64,000 nucleotides of DNA, taken from Pomacea canaliculata. Lineage: Eukaryota > Mollusca > Gastropoda > Architaenioglossa > Ampullariidae. Where the stretch lies: NCBI RefSeq assembly GCF_003073045.1, contig NC_037595.1, forward strand, positions 11,338,074-11,402,073. The letters are read 5' to 3'. Under the pieces are notes generated by a model, which had not been told where the DNA came from, did not search any database, and was given only the letters and a program-made list of their open reading frames with translations. A program made the translations under genes and the position numbers. The stretch's first letter is position 1. Each line of letters begins with the position of its first letter. Of this stretch, positions 23,513 through 37,709 are shown piece by piece.

Positions 23513-26461
23513 GTGAGTTATTTTACAAATACTGTTTTTGAAATTCCTGTGTGAGATCAATGTCCAAAGAAAGAAATAATTCTAAAACTATTTATAGTAA
23601 TTTCTTTAAAGACAGTATCTTCCTTACAGAATAAAGGCTAAAAGCTTATCCCTAATATTCATCAAAGGACTAATTGTATGGATGTCAAATACTTTGGTAA
23701 GATCCACAATTGTTGCACAGGTTCCTACAATCTGAATCTGACCGCCTCTTACTACCGTGCTTCCGTGATGGACGTCCATCGAGTGTCAGTTCAAATATGT
23801 CATACGAACGATGTTGATAAGATAAACTCTTCTATAATTCTGCTTGAAATAAAATGAAATAAAATGTAAAACTTCATTCTGAATTAAATCTAAGGTAGTC
23901 CTAAGCAAATGCAAATGCAAAAAAAAAAAAAAAAAGCCGATAATGAATCTCATGTCGTATGGAATCCATACAAAGGTTATTCAGTAAAATGTAGGCACAA
24001 ATGTTACATCGAAACACTGAAATAACAAAATCACCGATGTATAAACCACGACAACATTTTATAGAAGTATGAATGTCAAATTATTAGTAAAATCGTAATT
24101 GAAATTGTTTCATACACAACGAGAACATAACAATGTGCAAGAAAGCTATTTAACAAGAAGTGAAAAAGTAAAGTGTAAAAGGCAATTGTTTGTTTTGAAC
24201 ATGTATAAATGCTTTCATTTTAAGAGGAAAGCTAGAAAACGGATGATTCATATTTTACAATTTGTATTTCCCAAATTTATATTTTTATACATTCTCTTTA
24301 CAACATGTGAGATATTCTAAGATCCAGTCTGAACACTTTACCTGAAAAAAAACTATTCTTAAAAATGCTCTGCTTGAGGCTACACTTAAGGCATGTTTTT
24401 GGAACAACAGCAACAAACAAACAAACGTTGCTTGACAACACCACTTGACCCCTTGACCTTTCTTTGCCCATGAAGTGTCCACTCCAGCATCAAACCCATT
24501 CATTCGTAACTTCCAGTCTCACGACCACGCTGACAAACACTTCAAAAAACTTTGTTTACATTGTGAATCAACGGCGCTGATGTGCATATGTCATTTTCTT
24601 TTTACATTTTTATTTCATCTGCTTTTAGCAGATGCCATTAATATTCTCGGCGTTTTCAGATGCTGAACTGTTATTTTCTTGAAATAAAATGGTATTTTTA
24701 AGTCAAGCTTGGATTGTGTGAATAATATTTTGATATGCGCCCTCTGTAAAAAGCCATTTTGTGTGTCACTGATTTCATAGGATAAAGCCAAAATCTTTAT
24801 TAACAAAGTGTAAACAGAGAGTTTGCAAAGATCTTTTGATAACAGTCTATCACTAGATAAAATAATCATGTTTTTAATTAATTGACTCTGCTTGCTTTCT
24901 TACTTTCATCATCAGGGCTACTTAGCTGTGCAAAATGAAAGACTACTTAAATTGTAAAATTGAAGTTCGATCATTGAAACATCTTATTATTGACATTATC
25001 CCGATCGGTATGTAAAATGTAAAAACGACAGATGTATTCCCAAGTTTTATTATACACAAAGACAGTTTGTTGGTACAGAAGCACAGGTCGGCTGTTGCAG
25101 ACTGTCATGATGGCTTGATGGTTGTAGCTCCAGACATTCTACTCTACACAAGACGAAAGTCAGTGAGTTAATATGACCACAGACACTAAATATTGGACAA
25201 AGTATTGTGCGAAAGCCCAGTCTGCGTGAGAGAAACACGTGAAACTATAACATGTAAATGTCACAGGATTCACTAGTTTCTAAAGATGCCAATGAAAGCC
25301 ATATTTACATTCAATTTACAGTCCAACAAACCATAAGGTATGTATGTAACAGTTGGAGATAAATAGTCAACACAAACGCATGAAACTGTCGGGTCGAGTT
25401 GGCATTGACTACATCCTAGACTCTCAATATACTCGTACACAAGTATAAACAAAATGATATTATACTAGACAATAGATTGAACTCGATATACACTGGCATG
25501 ACAAAAGTTGTCTTATTACAAAACTTTGTCGAGCGCAACTCATGAAGCAAAGTCAAAATATTTTTAGAGAAACAATTAGGGTTTTGTCTCTGTACGGAAG
25601 AAACCCTGACCCTTTAGGAAAGAAACTACTGGTTAAGACTACATCGATGATGAAAGAAAAGAATCGAATATAAAAAAAGATAATGAAGGAAAGATGGAAG
25701 ATCGATAGATGGAAGAAAATAATACTAATTAATAGATTATTTACAAAGCGCACCTTCCGCTTGACAAGTGACTGAACGCTAAACCGTAACAAGAAGAGAA
25801 AAAGTTAAATAAAATAAATAGATGTTAAAGAATGAAAGACAAAAAAATGTATGTAAAGATGACCAAAACTCGAACAATTCTCTACCAACCCTCTTTTTTC
25901 TCAAAATTGGAGAAAATTACATTGATGTAGGCATTAGGCTAATTCGTGACACACTCTTGACATGTTTGAAGTGTCTCTTCTCCACACACCCCATCAATCT
26001 AGAATAAAATGAATTCGGGGTCCTTCCCACTCACGCCATGGTGCAGGAGGAAAGATTTCAACTGTCAAAGCAAATACCGGCACACAAAAAGTCACGTGAG
26101 AGTTACGTTGTTTTTACGGCATTCTCCGATTTCTTTGATTCACCCCGTGACCCTTATTTCTCTTCTCTAGGATTGTCTCAGCTTTCTTGCTTTCGATTCC
26201 TTCTCTCAGGTTTCATGTAAATAATTCAGTGGCCGTTTGTTATTGACGCATTCTGTCTTCATCTCCATGGAAAAAATGAGAAAAAAGTAATAAAACCTCA
26301 CTGAAACCCTCCTTTCTTCCTTCATGATAGATGCTGTGCCCGAATACCAATCTTTATGTCGTAATGTCCTCCTGCTGCGGCTATTTATTTCAACATTACT
26401 GGCCCTCACACGCACGTCCATATAACTCAACAAAATTTATAACCGTGTGCTGAGCCACAAA

Positions 26462-26467
26462 TTTATT
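26462..26467 (-). terminator. candidate polyadenylation signal of the receptor gene
   Basis: AATAAA on the minus strand about 95 bases past the receptor stop. It is the nearest canonical hexamer. Confidence 0.5.
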
Positions 26468-26558
26468 CTTTTGGGGGATCGAGCGGGTAGGAGGGGTCCA
26501 CGTACAACAGTCTTGTCGAAGAAAGAAAGAGAAGCAGCTTCGCCACCCTTCCTGTTCT

Positions 26559-26937
26559 TCAAGCCAGCACGATGACCGCGCACATGAGGTATATGAGGAG
26601 AAAGACGAAGAACAGCAGACGATCGAGAACGAGGCCGACGAGACGCCATTCGTTGATGACCTCAGTGCGCGAGTCCTGAAGATGCGCTCGAGCCGTCAAG
26701 AGATGCAGCTGTCGGCTGACCTCCTCGACCTCACGCTCCAGCCTGGGGCTGCAGCGCATGTCCATGGCCGCCGGCTGGTCCCGCCGGTCGCAGGTGACTG
26801 AGGACGTGGTGAGGGACGTCTTGGGCTGGTCCAGTCCGCGCATGGAGATGGTCTCCAGGTCGTTGAGCAGGTAGTAGGTGTCGGAACCGAGGCACACCAG
26901 GCGTTTCAGGCTTCTCAGGAAGATCTGCAAAAAAAAA

Positions 26938-26968
<31 letters not shown>

Positions 26969-29900
26969 AATTAAAAAAAAGAAAAAAAGAAAAGGTGTCT
27001 GGATGTTCTTTAGATAAATCAAAGCCAAACAATTCAACTTCCATAACGTTCAGAGCTGAGTTCACGGACAGTTGAATACTGAATGGGAAAATAGCAACAA
27101 AAATAAATGTCTCCAGTTCCGTTGTTACGGGGCTTTATGCATAATTTATTTCTTCAGTTATTTAGCAGGACCACACTTCTAATTCAATTTTCAACACTTT
27201 ACTGCACATTTATTTTATTTATTTATTTTTTAGTTTGTTAATGATGGTGTGATTTCTCTTAGAAGCATTTTATTTCTGCTCAATAACCGAAAGCTGTGAT
27301 CAGATAAGTGGTCTGACCTGTGTCATATGCAGATTTCCGTGGTCATAGCCTTTGATAACGCAGTTTATTATTCAGTTTATCATTTCTGCAAAGGGATTGA
27401 TTGAGACTGAATGCGACTTTATTGTTTGCAACAAACTGCAGTTGTCGTGTATTGGCTTCTCCACTTACCCAGCGAATGGTGTCTGGAACTTTCCCTCTGC
27501 GCGGGGCTCTGCTGTGGAGGTTGAGGACGACCATGGAGGAGAGCAGGGCCAGAACGCTCCATAGCAACGACAGAGTGTAAGAAGAGACCTGGAGACAGCA
27601 CGAGGGAACATTTCGGAAATACAACTGTTTCAAGTAATGACCAATGCAATAAACCTATTAAAAAGCAAGAATAATAAGTGATCATACATATCTTCCTGAA
27701 TATTTATATAGACACAAATACATCAAAGTACGTATGTTTCAAACGTATATTTGTAAGATTTTCTCTTTTTAGGCAATAGTGTACCAACACCAGTTAGAGG
27801 CGTTTCCTGGCAACAAAACTCATCACTGACCTATGGCTGGAAGTTCAGCATGTGCGTTGGGCAGTACGTCCTGCAACTTGATGATGAGCAGCAACAACAG
27901 CGCCATCAGGATAGAACCTGCAGTGGGATGAGTCAAAGGTTAGTAACGGTCACACTTCATCAAAAATGTTCCTTTCGAACTCTACATAAGGCAAAGAAGC
28001 AGAGGGTCAAACAAGCAGATAAAAAATAGAAAGAAAGAAAGAAAATATGAAAATAAAGATAAAGATAACAAAGAATAGGAAATGATGGAGAGAACAAAGC
28101 ACCGAACAAAAATAAAGGAATTACAGAACAATTTCCAGGCAAAAGTTTAAATTTCATCAATTCGTGATAATTAATGTGTTGTAGGGAAGAGGTAGTCACT
28201 ACCTATCGGTTAAGTTCCAACCGGACATCACTGAAGGTTTGAGCAGGACTCACCCAGTGTGATACGCTCGGAGGAGTCTGGCGGAAGCAACATGTGGAAG
28301 GGCACCAGCAGACCAATCAGAAGTGCGGGAATGATGAACACGTGCACGTAAAACAGTGGATTTCGTCGCAGTGTCAGGGTTACGATGAAATCCGGGAAAC
28401 TCTCCAGACAGCAGGAGTAATATTTACTTCGGATTTCCGCTTCTCGCTTCACCACCGTCCATTCATTGTTCGTCTGAAGCAAGTACAAGTGGCTGGATGT
28501 GAATATTTTGTTGTTGTTGTTGTTGTTGTTGTTATTATTATTATTATTATTATTATTTAAACTATTAAAATAATAAACATTCCTGACATAAAATTAAAAT
28601 ACTGATAAGGCATAGTCAATAGGCTGGTCTAGAATAAACTCTAAAATAAACCTTTACCAGGAAAAACAAAGATATATATATATACTTAGCACCGTACATC
28701 ACCAAAGACGACGCTAAAATATCTTTACAAAAAAAAAAAGATTTAAAGTAGGTTAAAATAAACAAGATAATCAAAAGATAGTACCGACTACTATTCATTT
28801 CTTCCGAAGTATTATTACTACTGCTACTACCACCACCACACACTACGTCCACAAGAACGTCTTCAATAGGAAGACTGTGGATACCCCGTCAACCCCTGTT
28901 ACCTCCTGTTCAAACCGAGATGATAGTGGAATCAGACCCAGACTCCAGTGGCAGTCATGACTCAGAAAACATCAGAATGAAGTCCAGTGACAGAACAAGA
29001 CATCAGACGAGACATAAAGGTAGACAGCAGTCTTCTTAACTCGTCCGTCCTCAAGTCCTTCAGGGTACCTCGAATCGGAGTCACACGATCTCCAGGTTTT
29101 TAACCACGATGGGCATCTCGTTGAATCAGTGAATGTGTTTCGTTTAAGTAAATTTTTTTACAAAGTCAGGCGAGGTAACCCTTCTTGTGAAAATTTTCTC
29201 CAGCGACTACTCAAAGTCGCAATGTGATTGGTCATGACGTCACCATAGAAGGTAGGGCATCGAGGGTTAATTGACTGTTTAGATTTTATTTTCATGGTTG
29301 TCATTATTGCCAGTCATGTTCAAGAGAAGATAACTTTGTACACACTATTATTAAATATAAGTTATACATACTGTGAGGGCTGGAATGATGTGTAAGGGTT
29401 ACAACGATGCTTTGATCACAAATTGCAACACGCCGACTGTGACTCTCATTTTTTTAAAAGGCTTCATCGAGAAAAGCATCTGTTCTATCTCTATCATCCA
29501 AGACATTAATCTAGTCATCTTCCGACTGTTATTTACGTCTCTTACCGCCTCGGACTCGACCTTAAAAGCAGCTCCCGAGTTGTCTCCCCACAGGCTGAGG
29601 TTGAGCTGGTTGCCATGATGGGTCCAGCTGGCGAAGTAGAGGGCGCACTGCTGCTCGTCAAACGGAAATGTGTGCAGATCGACGCGACAGATCGTGCGCA
29701 GGCGCAGAGGTGCAAACCATATCACGTGACCGGAAGCGAACACCGACACGGTGGTGTCAGCCAAGTTCTTGTCTGTGTCCAAACTGCCGCCAAAACAGAG
29801 ATAAAACCGCAAATTATTCTCGAAAGAAAGTGACAAAACTGTGTACGACTGTCACGTGACTGTCTCCTAAACCTGTCACACGACTGTCACGTCAGGTTAG

Positions 29901-32900
29901 CGTAGCAAGCACTTCATGTGGAGTTGTCCTCCCGCAAGGGTAGTCAAGCTGCACGGGTAGAGCTCCCCCTAGACCTACCTGTTATATGGAACAATGTCCG
30001 GCTTCCACACTTTGCTGGAAGGCACTCTGACCTCCGTGACGTCAGCATACTGAGTGTAGTTCCACTCCAGGCGGAAGTCGTGCCACGACTGCATGATGAT
30101 GGCGTACGTCTCCAAGACCTCGTCCTCTTCATTCTGCAAGAAAAATGACTTTTTTGGAACGCGATAACTAAAATCAAAACGAGAATTTCTTAAAATTTAA
30201 ACGCAATTTAATGTTATAACGTTAATTACAGTCTTGTGAATATTTGTCAAGAAAACACCTAGGTGTCCGAAGAGTTCATGTATCGCCAACGCCTTTTCTC
30301 AACGGCGTGTTTGTCTTTCCCGTTATCCTTGTCATTCCACAGTCCCAGTCATAATTTTACCTATTTGCAGGTAGTTAGTGTTGACCAAATGTTGTATATT
30401 ATAAAAGTCATCCACAAACAAAAAAGTTTTGAAGACCTTGACATACAATTTTGTCAAACTTGGGCAAACGTTCAACGACCTCACTCCAGGTTCAACACTC
30501 GGCAACACCTGGCATCGAACACCACGTCATAGGAATAGCAGGACATAGCAAAAACAATCATTAGCATTAGCAGTAGCATGGAAAACAATAGCTTACCAGC
30601 TCTAGGATGTTGAGAAGATCCAAACCCACGGACACTTGGATCGCCTCCGTGTGGTTGTAGTACGGTCGAACATTCATGTCATAATTCTGGAAAAGACTCT
30701 TGAGTAAACTTTGCTCAGCATCCAGAGTTGCGTACTCGGTTGTGTTCCACGCATTTCCTTCTGCAACCAGAATAAACCCTCAGCTTTGAGCTAGAAACTA
30801 TAATGAAAACAAAGAGTGGAACAAAGCAAAAAATAAGTTGTTACTTATTACATGAATAAAGAGTGAATGAATGAATGAGAGGAAGTTACAAAGACAAAAC
30901 TAACGGGTGCCTGCAGTTTGTCCACAGCAGTCGTGGTTGTGAGAAGATGAAGGAGGAATCAAAAATGGTCTTTCAAAGCATAAGAAAGAAAATGGAAGAA
31001 ATCTGAATTGGTCTCAAGAGAAAGGGATTTCACAGAACTCTTTGATGAGCAACCCTAGAGATAACTTATAAAGATCTTACAGAACTGGAAGCTCAGAGAA
31101 AAAAGTAAGAGAATAACAAGATTAGCTGAAAGAACCTAAAGAATTTCAGAATGTAAGCTAATGGCAAAGGGATTTTATCTACATGATGAGGCTTTGGTAG
31201 TTTTTAAATCACAGAATCCGAACAGAACTCAAAGGTTGCAGAAGCTGCTTCAGTTTACAAGGTCAGGGTACGATTACTTTTTTTTCTTTAATCAGGAATT
31301 ACATTTGCCTAACTTTTAACATTTTCTTATGTAAAATAGATGTAGCACATTCTTGATGCCTTATAACCCAGGATTCTCTCGTTTTAAAGTACCTGACAAT
31401 GTCGCAGTGACGCCTGTCAGTACATTTACAGTTTGTATCTCAGTTCAGACTTTACAAGTATTTCATTATTTTATTTCATTGAAATTATAAATGGTACCAA
31501 AGTGCAGCAAACTATCTCCACCTTTAAGTCTTGCTACAATCCACCAAAATCAGATTGTAATGAGAGAAAGGTCATCGACCAGTTTGCTTTCATTGCACTA
31601 ACCACGACTTCTAATACCGCTAATTTCGCAGTTCATTTATTAAAATATTTAAAATAAACTATTAACACCATAATCACATTATGCTTTTCTTTTGTAGTTT
31701 TTTTTTCGCTCCAGTAGTAATTACCTCAACATCATGATAATCAGTAGGAGGTATCGATATCTAGTATTTCACTAATATTAGTCTTCTGATGATTTCCTGA
31801 AATGTATCCTCTTGTCTGCAACTATGGCCGCATAATGCCAGGGGGTCAAGGCAACAACAACATTCAAAACATGGTAAAAGCTACTGGGAAACATTATTTG
31901 CAATTAATGGTGTCGAAATTTGAAGGTATAACAACAAAACAACATGAGAAAAAAAAGAAGAAATAAAAGAAGATGAAGAAGAAAATCACAAGAATATTAA
32001 GAAGTACAAGAAGACAAAAAATGGCGATCTTTCTCTCTCTGTTTTCGTTGATAGCCAAGACAAAGGATGGTTTTTGTTCTTTGAGTAATGGGGGAGAGCA
32101 CTGTGCAGGGCTCAGGTGACGTAACTCCAGCACAGCAGCCTTAATGTCCAGACCAGCAGACTTGGGATTCCAAGGTCTGGAAAGTCCAGGGACAAAAACT
32201 GTGGTGACGACCCTGAACGTGATCCGCCGGCTGATGGGGAGACACGGCGTCTAACAGGTTTTCCCAGGCTCAGCCACGTCCTGCTCTTCCTGACCTCCTT
32301 GTGGAAATGAAGACAGACAGACGAGGTTTTATGTCTGACCAGACGGTTTCCTATACCTCTGGGCGTCGATCTCGTCTTCTCATTTAATTAGTGCTACCTT
32401 GATCAGGCATCTCTTAACTAGTTTCTCGACAAGGTCAAAGTGCACAAAGCAAGACGTTCTCGTTGTCGGTGAACTACGACTTCAGTTACATTGTTTCCTC
32501 GGAAAAAATTCCGAGTAAAACTAGAAAATGTTGTGTCAACTAATTAAGTTTTCCTGTTACTGCACGCGATCATTTTTTTTTCCTTTTTCTTTCTTTTCAT
32601 TTTAGACAGGAAAATGGTAAAAAAATAGGGTGGTGGAAGGATGTGTGTTTTTAATTTTTTTCTAAAGTGTGTACTCACGATCGAGAGAAAGAGTTTGTTT
32701 ACTTGCTTGCACGTGAAGGGGTGTACAATGGCAGAAGGTGACGAAAGAAATGGAAAGGTGACAGGGATAACAAAAACGAATGACGATAGAGGAAACAGTG
32801 AGCATGAAAATAGATAAAATTGTTCATACACATATATACTTTCACTTATTTGTTTCACAATACTTATCTTTATTTAATTATAAAATGTTTTTCATTACCG

Positions 32901-32955
32901 CAGTCACAAAACGACAACGAATTAGGACGACGAAGATTTGCACTTCCAGAAAAGC

Positions 32956-33024
<69 letters not shown>

Positions 33025-36000
33025 GAAAGGAAATTTCAGCAAGAAAACACAATTTTGTCAGCTTCCTCTGTGAGCCCCTGACAAATAGCCCGGGGTAGGG
33101 TGGTTCAGCGACCTCGAAATTTTTTTTCAAACTTCCTTATCTACGAGAATGTCTGAAATGTCAACAGAGACGTTAGGAGGCAGGAAAGAAAAGAAAAATA
33201 ACGACATTATCGTCGGCAGCCGAGGTGCGTACGACGCTCGGATCACTTTACGTCACAAGACAAGTTCTTGGCTTTGCCATCGATCAGCTGCCAGCCCTGA
33301 TTCCAGTGACCTCGCCAAACCAACGGCTGTCAAAACAGGTTGCATGACACTTGTAAGAATTATTGTTTTTCTTTTTTCCTGATATTAGTTTTCTTTTCTT
33401 TTTTAAGTTATTATTATTTTTTTTAAAATTCTCCCTGAAAACTTTTTCAACACTTTTGTGGTTATTTTGTGATAAGGTTCAGAACGAGTTCATGTCATCT
33501 TTAATAAGTTATTTGTTCTGAGTTCAAGCCAGTTGGCACGTTCTTCTTCCTTTTATATTTAAGAATTTAAGCTTAAGAATTTATTTGGAAGTGACATTGG
33601 ACTAGGAAGATAGTGATGGTTACAATTATTACGGTCTTCACATTCACGGACGCACACTCGAAGGCTTACAACACACACACACACTGCCGGCTATAGAAAC
33701 CAAGGAGACGAATAACTTTCTGTTCAGACGAGGACGAGTGTTGGCTTGACATTTAAGGTAATGAAAGGTCTGTTTGCCTAACTTCTTTTACAGAAGAGCA
33801 AAAGCAGTTGTAGTGCATGCAATGTCCATGACATGATCCAAGGAACACCAGGACCTAGTAACAAGCCATTCGCTTCAAAAGTAAAGTGAGAGCACATCCG
33901 TGTAAACATGATGCTAACAAGAAGCTGCTGCCAAGACAGTGACGAATTATTTGGACATTGTTATCTCAGAACTCACCGACTTTCAACAAGAAATCAATCT
34001 GAAGAGACGGGAGGCCACCTAGTTAACATCAAAGAGCGCGGGAAGACCTTGTAAAGAGATTCCACTATCCAAGCCATCGAGAACTTCCCCAGAGTTTTGC
34101 TGAAGCCTGTGTTTTTACTTTCCACAAGTGAAAAAATGGATCTTTTAAGCCTATTTTATTTTTTAAGCCGATCAAAGTGCAGTCTGATCTCGTACAGACC
34201 TGTAGGCTACCGACGGGGAAGGTAGCAAAACGAACAGATGTATGTCTACATGTCCTACTTCAACACTTTCCCTGCGGAGACCACGTGTCATGGAGTCACG
34301 TGCACACTTGACAGCAAGTGATATATTGTGAGAAACTGCATTTTGATAACAACGCTGATATATGGTTTTTTTTCTTTGTGTGCTTTTTTCTCTCTCCTCC
34401 TAATTACCTTCCTGCCTTTTTTGATTTATTACTTTCTATCTCTCATGTACGCGAGCTCACCTGTGTGCACCGAAGAAAAAAAATTCATATTTTAGACAAT
34501 ATTTGAATTTTTGTTTGCTTAATTATCAACATCATGTAAAAATGTATCCAGTATGTGACAATATATCACCGACTAGAAAGACGGTTAGGTTCACAAAGTT
34601 CGTGCACTCTCATGTCACATAAAAGAAGTTCCACTGATTACAAGTCCTGCGAACTGCTGCACTCAGTCTATCGACTTTCATGAGGTAATCACTCCATCAT
34701 CGAACGGTCTCATGGGGATCAAAGCTATTACCATGTATTACCAATTAAAGAAAGGAACAAAAACAAACCTTAAAAAGGCGCACCAAGCTGTCTTTTATGT
34801 TCTGATAGGTTTTAGGGGAAAAAGTGTTAATGGGTTTGGAAGATTTTGGATCGGTTTGAGGTCTCTCGGAAAATGGAAGTGACGTTGTCTAGGAGATGGG
34901 GAGAGAGAATTCAGCAACCCTGTAGTGAAAAGGTTTTTCGTTTAGGTTCATCTGGTGTATTCGAGATATTTTTACGTGAGTGCTGCTGTCTAAGATGTGG
35001 AGCTTTTTCAAAACCAATTTCAAACTACCGACACAAAAGATATGTTTCATGTCGAGACATCTGTTGACATTAGAAGAGATAGTTAAGTGGCGAAGGACTT
35101 TATCACAACTCCTCTCACCCCTAACCCAAACATTGTGTGTTACGAGTAGACAGTCCTACGGAAAACTTACCGTAAACTCTTTCACTGTCAGTCCAGGAAA
35201 TACATTACAAGAAATATAGGGTTTCCATAAACAACTACCCCTAAAACGTTTGGATACAGTTCAACTTTTCAATTGACCAAAGAATATACAAGTAAATATA
35301 AACAAAAGTAAACAATAGTCTAGCCAGGCTTGCAGACATCTCTACACAGCCTCCCACCTGGATGTGGATCTGTATTTATATAGAGAAGAAGAAGAACCGC
35401 CATGATGCCAGATGCTCCTCATCAAGATTGTTTACTTGATTGTTTACCCCTACAAATCAGAGTTCGCACCACTTGTACTTTGTCCATGAAGACAGGGTGT
35501 GCGTTGTCTAAAACGTCTTGGTCATAATGACAGTGTCAAAGACATTTTCCTTTCGTATTTTAATTATGTGTTGTATATTTATAGATAAATAAATTGTATC
35601 ATATTCTTCGAGTATCCCTATGGAAACCTTTTACTTAACAGTGTTCTTACTTACAGTTTGCATCGATCTTTGAAAGGGTTGGAGACAGTGGATTACTTGC
35701 TGATTATAATTGTCTCAAAAATAATGACATGTACCTCAATATACAGGCATACATACACGCTGTTGCAAACATACAGACAGACAAGTAGTATCTTTAAGAG
35801 GAGTTATCTAAATTCCTAAAGCATTTCTTTCTTCTCAGTACAGATACAAGAGATCGCGTTTCCTATGTCAGATATTATTTTTCTCCATGAAGCTGTAACA
35901 GATCTCGACTCCTAAATCGTTATTTTTCTGTAAGAATGAAATGTTGGGTCGTGTGTAATCCAGTCTTCTTTCACACATACAACACAATGTACGTGCTGTC

Positions 36001-37709
36001 TTTGGGTGTTTTTTTTCTATATTTCTTTCCTTTTTCAATTTTTTTCTTGCCACAGACTGGCCGAGACGTAAACAAGGAGGATTTACGATTGCGTGTCTCA
36101 CAGACATTGTCGCACTCCAGTCTCGTCGCCATCTGGGTCAAGCCATTATGAAATCCTCTGTCGTGTATTCAGGTCGTTTCTTACACGACTGTGCGTTCCG
36201 TTTCCCTGAGGCGTCCGAAGTTAAAAACAAACAAACAAAACTCTAAGATAAAATAAAAAGAGAGAGTCAGAAAGAAAAAAAAAACTGCTCAACAACTTGT
36301 TTTTTTCTTTTTTCAAGGATTTTTTCCATCTGTTAAGATTCACACACGCTCATGTCCAATATGTCAGTGCATACCACACAGATCCCTTATCAGACGTTAT
36401 AATTACCTGACATTACCGGATTACCTGACATTACCGGATTACCTTACATGCAGAACCCGGTGACAGCTGCATCACCGTACAACCTTTGCTGCGGATCGCA
36501 TAAGTGCATCTTCCGGACACGGGAGGGGCTCGCGCCGTACCGCAGGAGGGAATGTGGAGGGGGGGGTAGACGGGAGGGTGCAGTGGAAGGGGGACGAGGG
36601 CCAAGCGGTTAGGGTAGGGTGACTCGAGACTGGGTGCATTTGATTACCTTAATGGACGCGAGCGCCGCGCTGTCATAAAATCAATTCGCCGAAAATTCAC
36701 TTGACGGCCAGCTGCTAGGGGAGGTAACCGCAACAGGCCCTTGGCACCCTTTCTTCTGGACGGAAGTAGACGGAAGTTTGTCGTTCATTTTGTCCTCACC
36801 GCGTGCTGCTTGCCTGTGAACACGCAGCATTGCAGACGGACATTGTCTAAGTTCACATGCACCGTTTGTGAGAGTCTGGGGGCATACTTCCGGTGTACGA
36901 TGTCGGGCAGAGAGAGCGATCAGAAGGTCTTCGCTTGCGTCTCCAGCTGTAGACTGCGGACCTTCAGCAGTCCAGAGGGAGGACGGCTAGTCGATGTCAT
37001 TGAATTTCTTCATCTGTCTACGGTTTCGACGATCAATTTCGCTATAAATGCATTCGATTATCATTCTTCTCACAGGATCAGACACTGAAGTAGTTCAACA
37101 GCCAAACGTTTTACAAGTGCAATTGGAGACTCTTGCTTGGGACGGGATCATTCGAATTAACACATTTCCAAAGATTTCTTTATCAACGAAACAAAACTTA
37201 TTGCATAGCGTGATAGAAGAGATACAAACAATAGTCCGAAAACAAAGAAATACAGAAATAAAAATATGTTCGACCTCTGGGAGATTGGAATCCATTTATT
37301 AGATACAGCCAACATCTCACGAACGACTGTTGGTCCCAACAAATCTCAAATTTCCAATTCCAACTACCCACGTTCATTACAAATCTCATTTGCTCACCAC
37401 AAGACTCAGACAGTTGTGGTAATTCCCTACAGTCATCACAGCAGCGTTTTCAGTATCAAGAATTCCCTGTAAATAAGGAAACAGTCCCGAGGAATCACTG
37501 AAAAATGACTTGTAGACACTGAAGATGCTATGCAGACCAGATGTGTCTGTTCACTTACCGACTGCCACAAGCAGAAGCAGGATAGTTGTCGGAATGAAGA
37601 TGCGGTGAGTGGCGTCCAGCCCTCGGCCATCTTGAGGTCTGGGTTCGGTTCCGGGCTGGCGACAACGAGCAGCTGCTTCCTCTGACAATCGCCTCGTCAA
37701 CTGTCGCGC
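26559..37709 (-). CDS. nicotinic acetylcholine receptor alpha-like subunit (Cys-loop ion channel), start not found
   Basis: Eight minus-strand exons: 37709-37559, 30760-30597, 30133-29979, 29783-29546, 28473-28254, 27917-27831, 27588-27469 and 26924-26559. The first holds a hydrophobic leader (RIFIPTTILLLLVAV). The extracellular domain follows, with the SWHDFRLEWN and VWKPDIVPYN motifs and the Cys-loop CRVDLHTFPFDEQQC (13 residues between cysteines). YYSCCLESFPD carries the vicinal Cys pair of alpha subunits. M1 (FYVHVFIIPALLIGLLVPF) is followed by the SERITLG entry to M2, then M3 (ending VVLNLHSRAP), a ~85-residue cytoplasmic loop and M4 after NEWRLVGLVLDR. These subunits form pentameric ligand-gated cation channels. 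Splice phases agree everywhere except M2 to M3, where the canonical sites leave one base too many. No in-frame ATG precedes the leader in its exon, so the start lies in an unseen 5' exon. Identity is firm; integrity is uncertain. Confidence 0.85.
26935..26970. repeat. (AAAT)n microsatellite at the last-exon acceptor
   Basis: About nine AAAT units, plus-strand sense. On the minus strand it forms the T-rich tract directly before the acceptor of the receptor's last exon, so its length could affect splicing. Confidence 0.9.
28508..28558. repeat. (TTG)n(TTA)n compound microsatellite in a receptor intron
   Basis: Eight TTG units followed by about eight TTA units, 35 bases from the exon starting at 28473 (minus strand). 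Confidence 0.95.
30761..37558 (-). other. large first coding intron of the receptor gene
   Basis: Joins the leader exon to the first extracellular exon with matching phase 1. It holds an AAT microsatellite and AT-rich sequence. A GC-rich, CpG-containing patch at about 36440-36980 is notable, but I found no exon in it. A 21-base near-tandem (cctgacattaccggattac, twice) lies at 36411-36445. Confidence 0.6.
32956..33023. repeat. (AAT)n microsatellite
   Basis: About 22 perfect AAT units. The polyasparagine and polyleucine frames across it are artefacts. Confidence 0.97.

Larger units (their letters stand above)
20581..26461. other. repeat-rich stretch without a supported gene
   Basis: Contains several microsatellites (listed separately), A-runs at about 22261-22285 and 23919-23935, and otherwise AT-rich DNA. 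No ORF here shows a domain I recognise. One exon-like frame at about 23280-23512 is described separately. Two frames near 20940-21165 and 21638-21900 are mostly microsatellite or low-complexity translation and I do not support them as genes. Confidence 0.5.

Noticed and set aside
26925-27065. Upstream part of the long minus-strand ORF over the receptor's last exon
   Set aside because: It is Phe/Ile/Leu/Tyr low complexity read from the (AAAT)n intron tract; a clear acceptor at 26925 marks the exon start.
32820-33130. Polyasparagine / polyleucine ORFs on both strands
   Set aside because: They are translations of an (AAT)n microsatellite with no flanking coding signal.
36741-37088. 115-residue plus-strand ORF in the receptor intron
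   Set aside because: No domain, Cys/Arg/Ser-rich composition expected from a CpG-rich patch, and no splice context.
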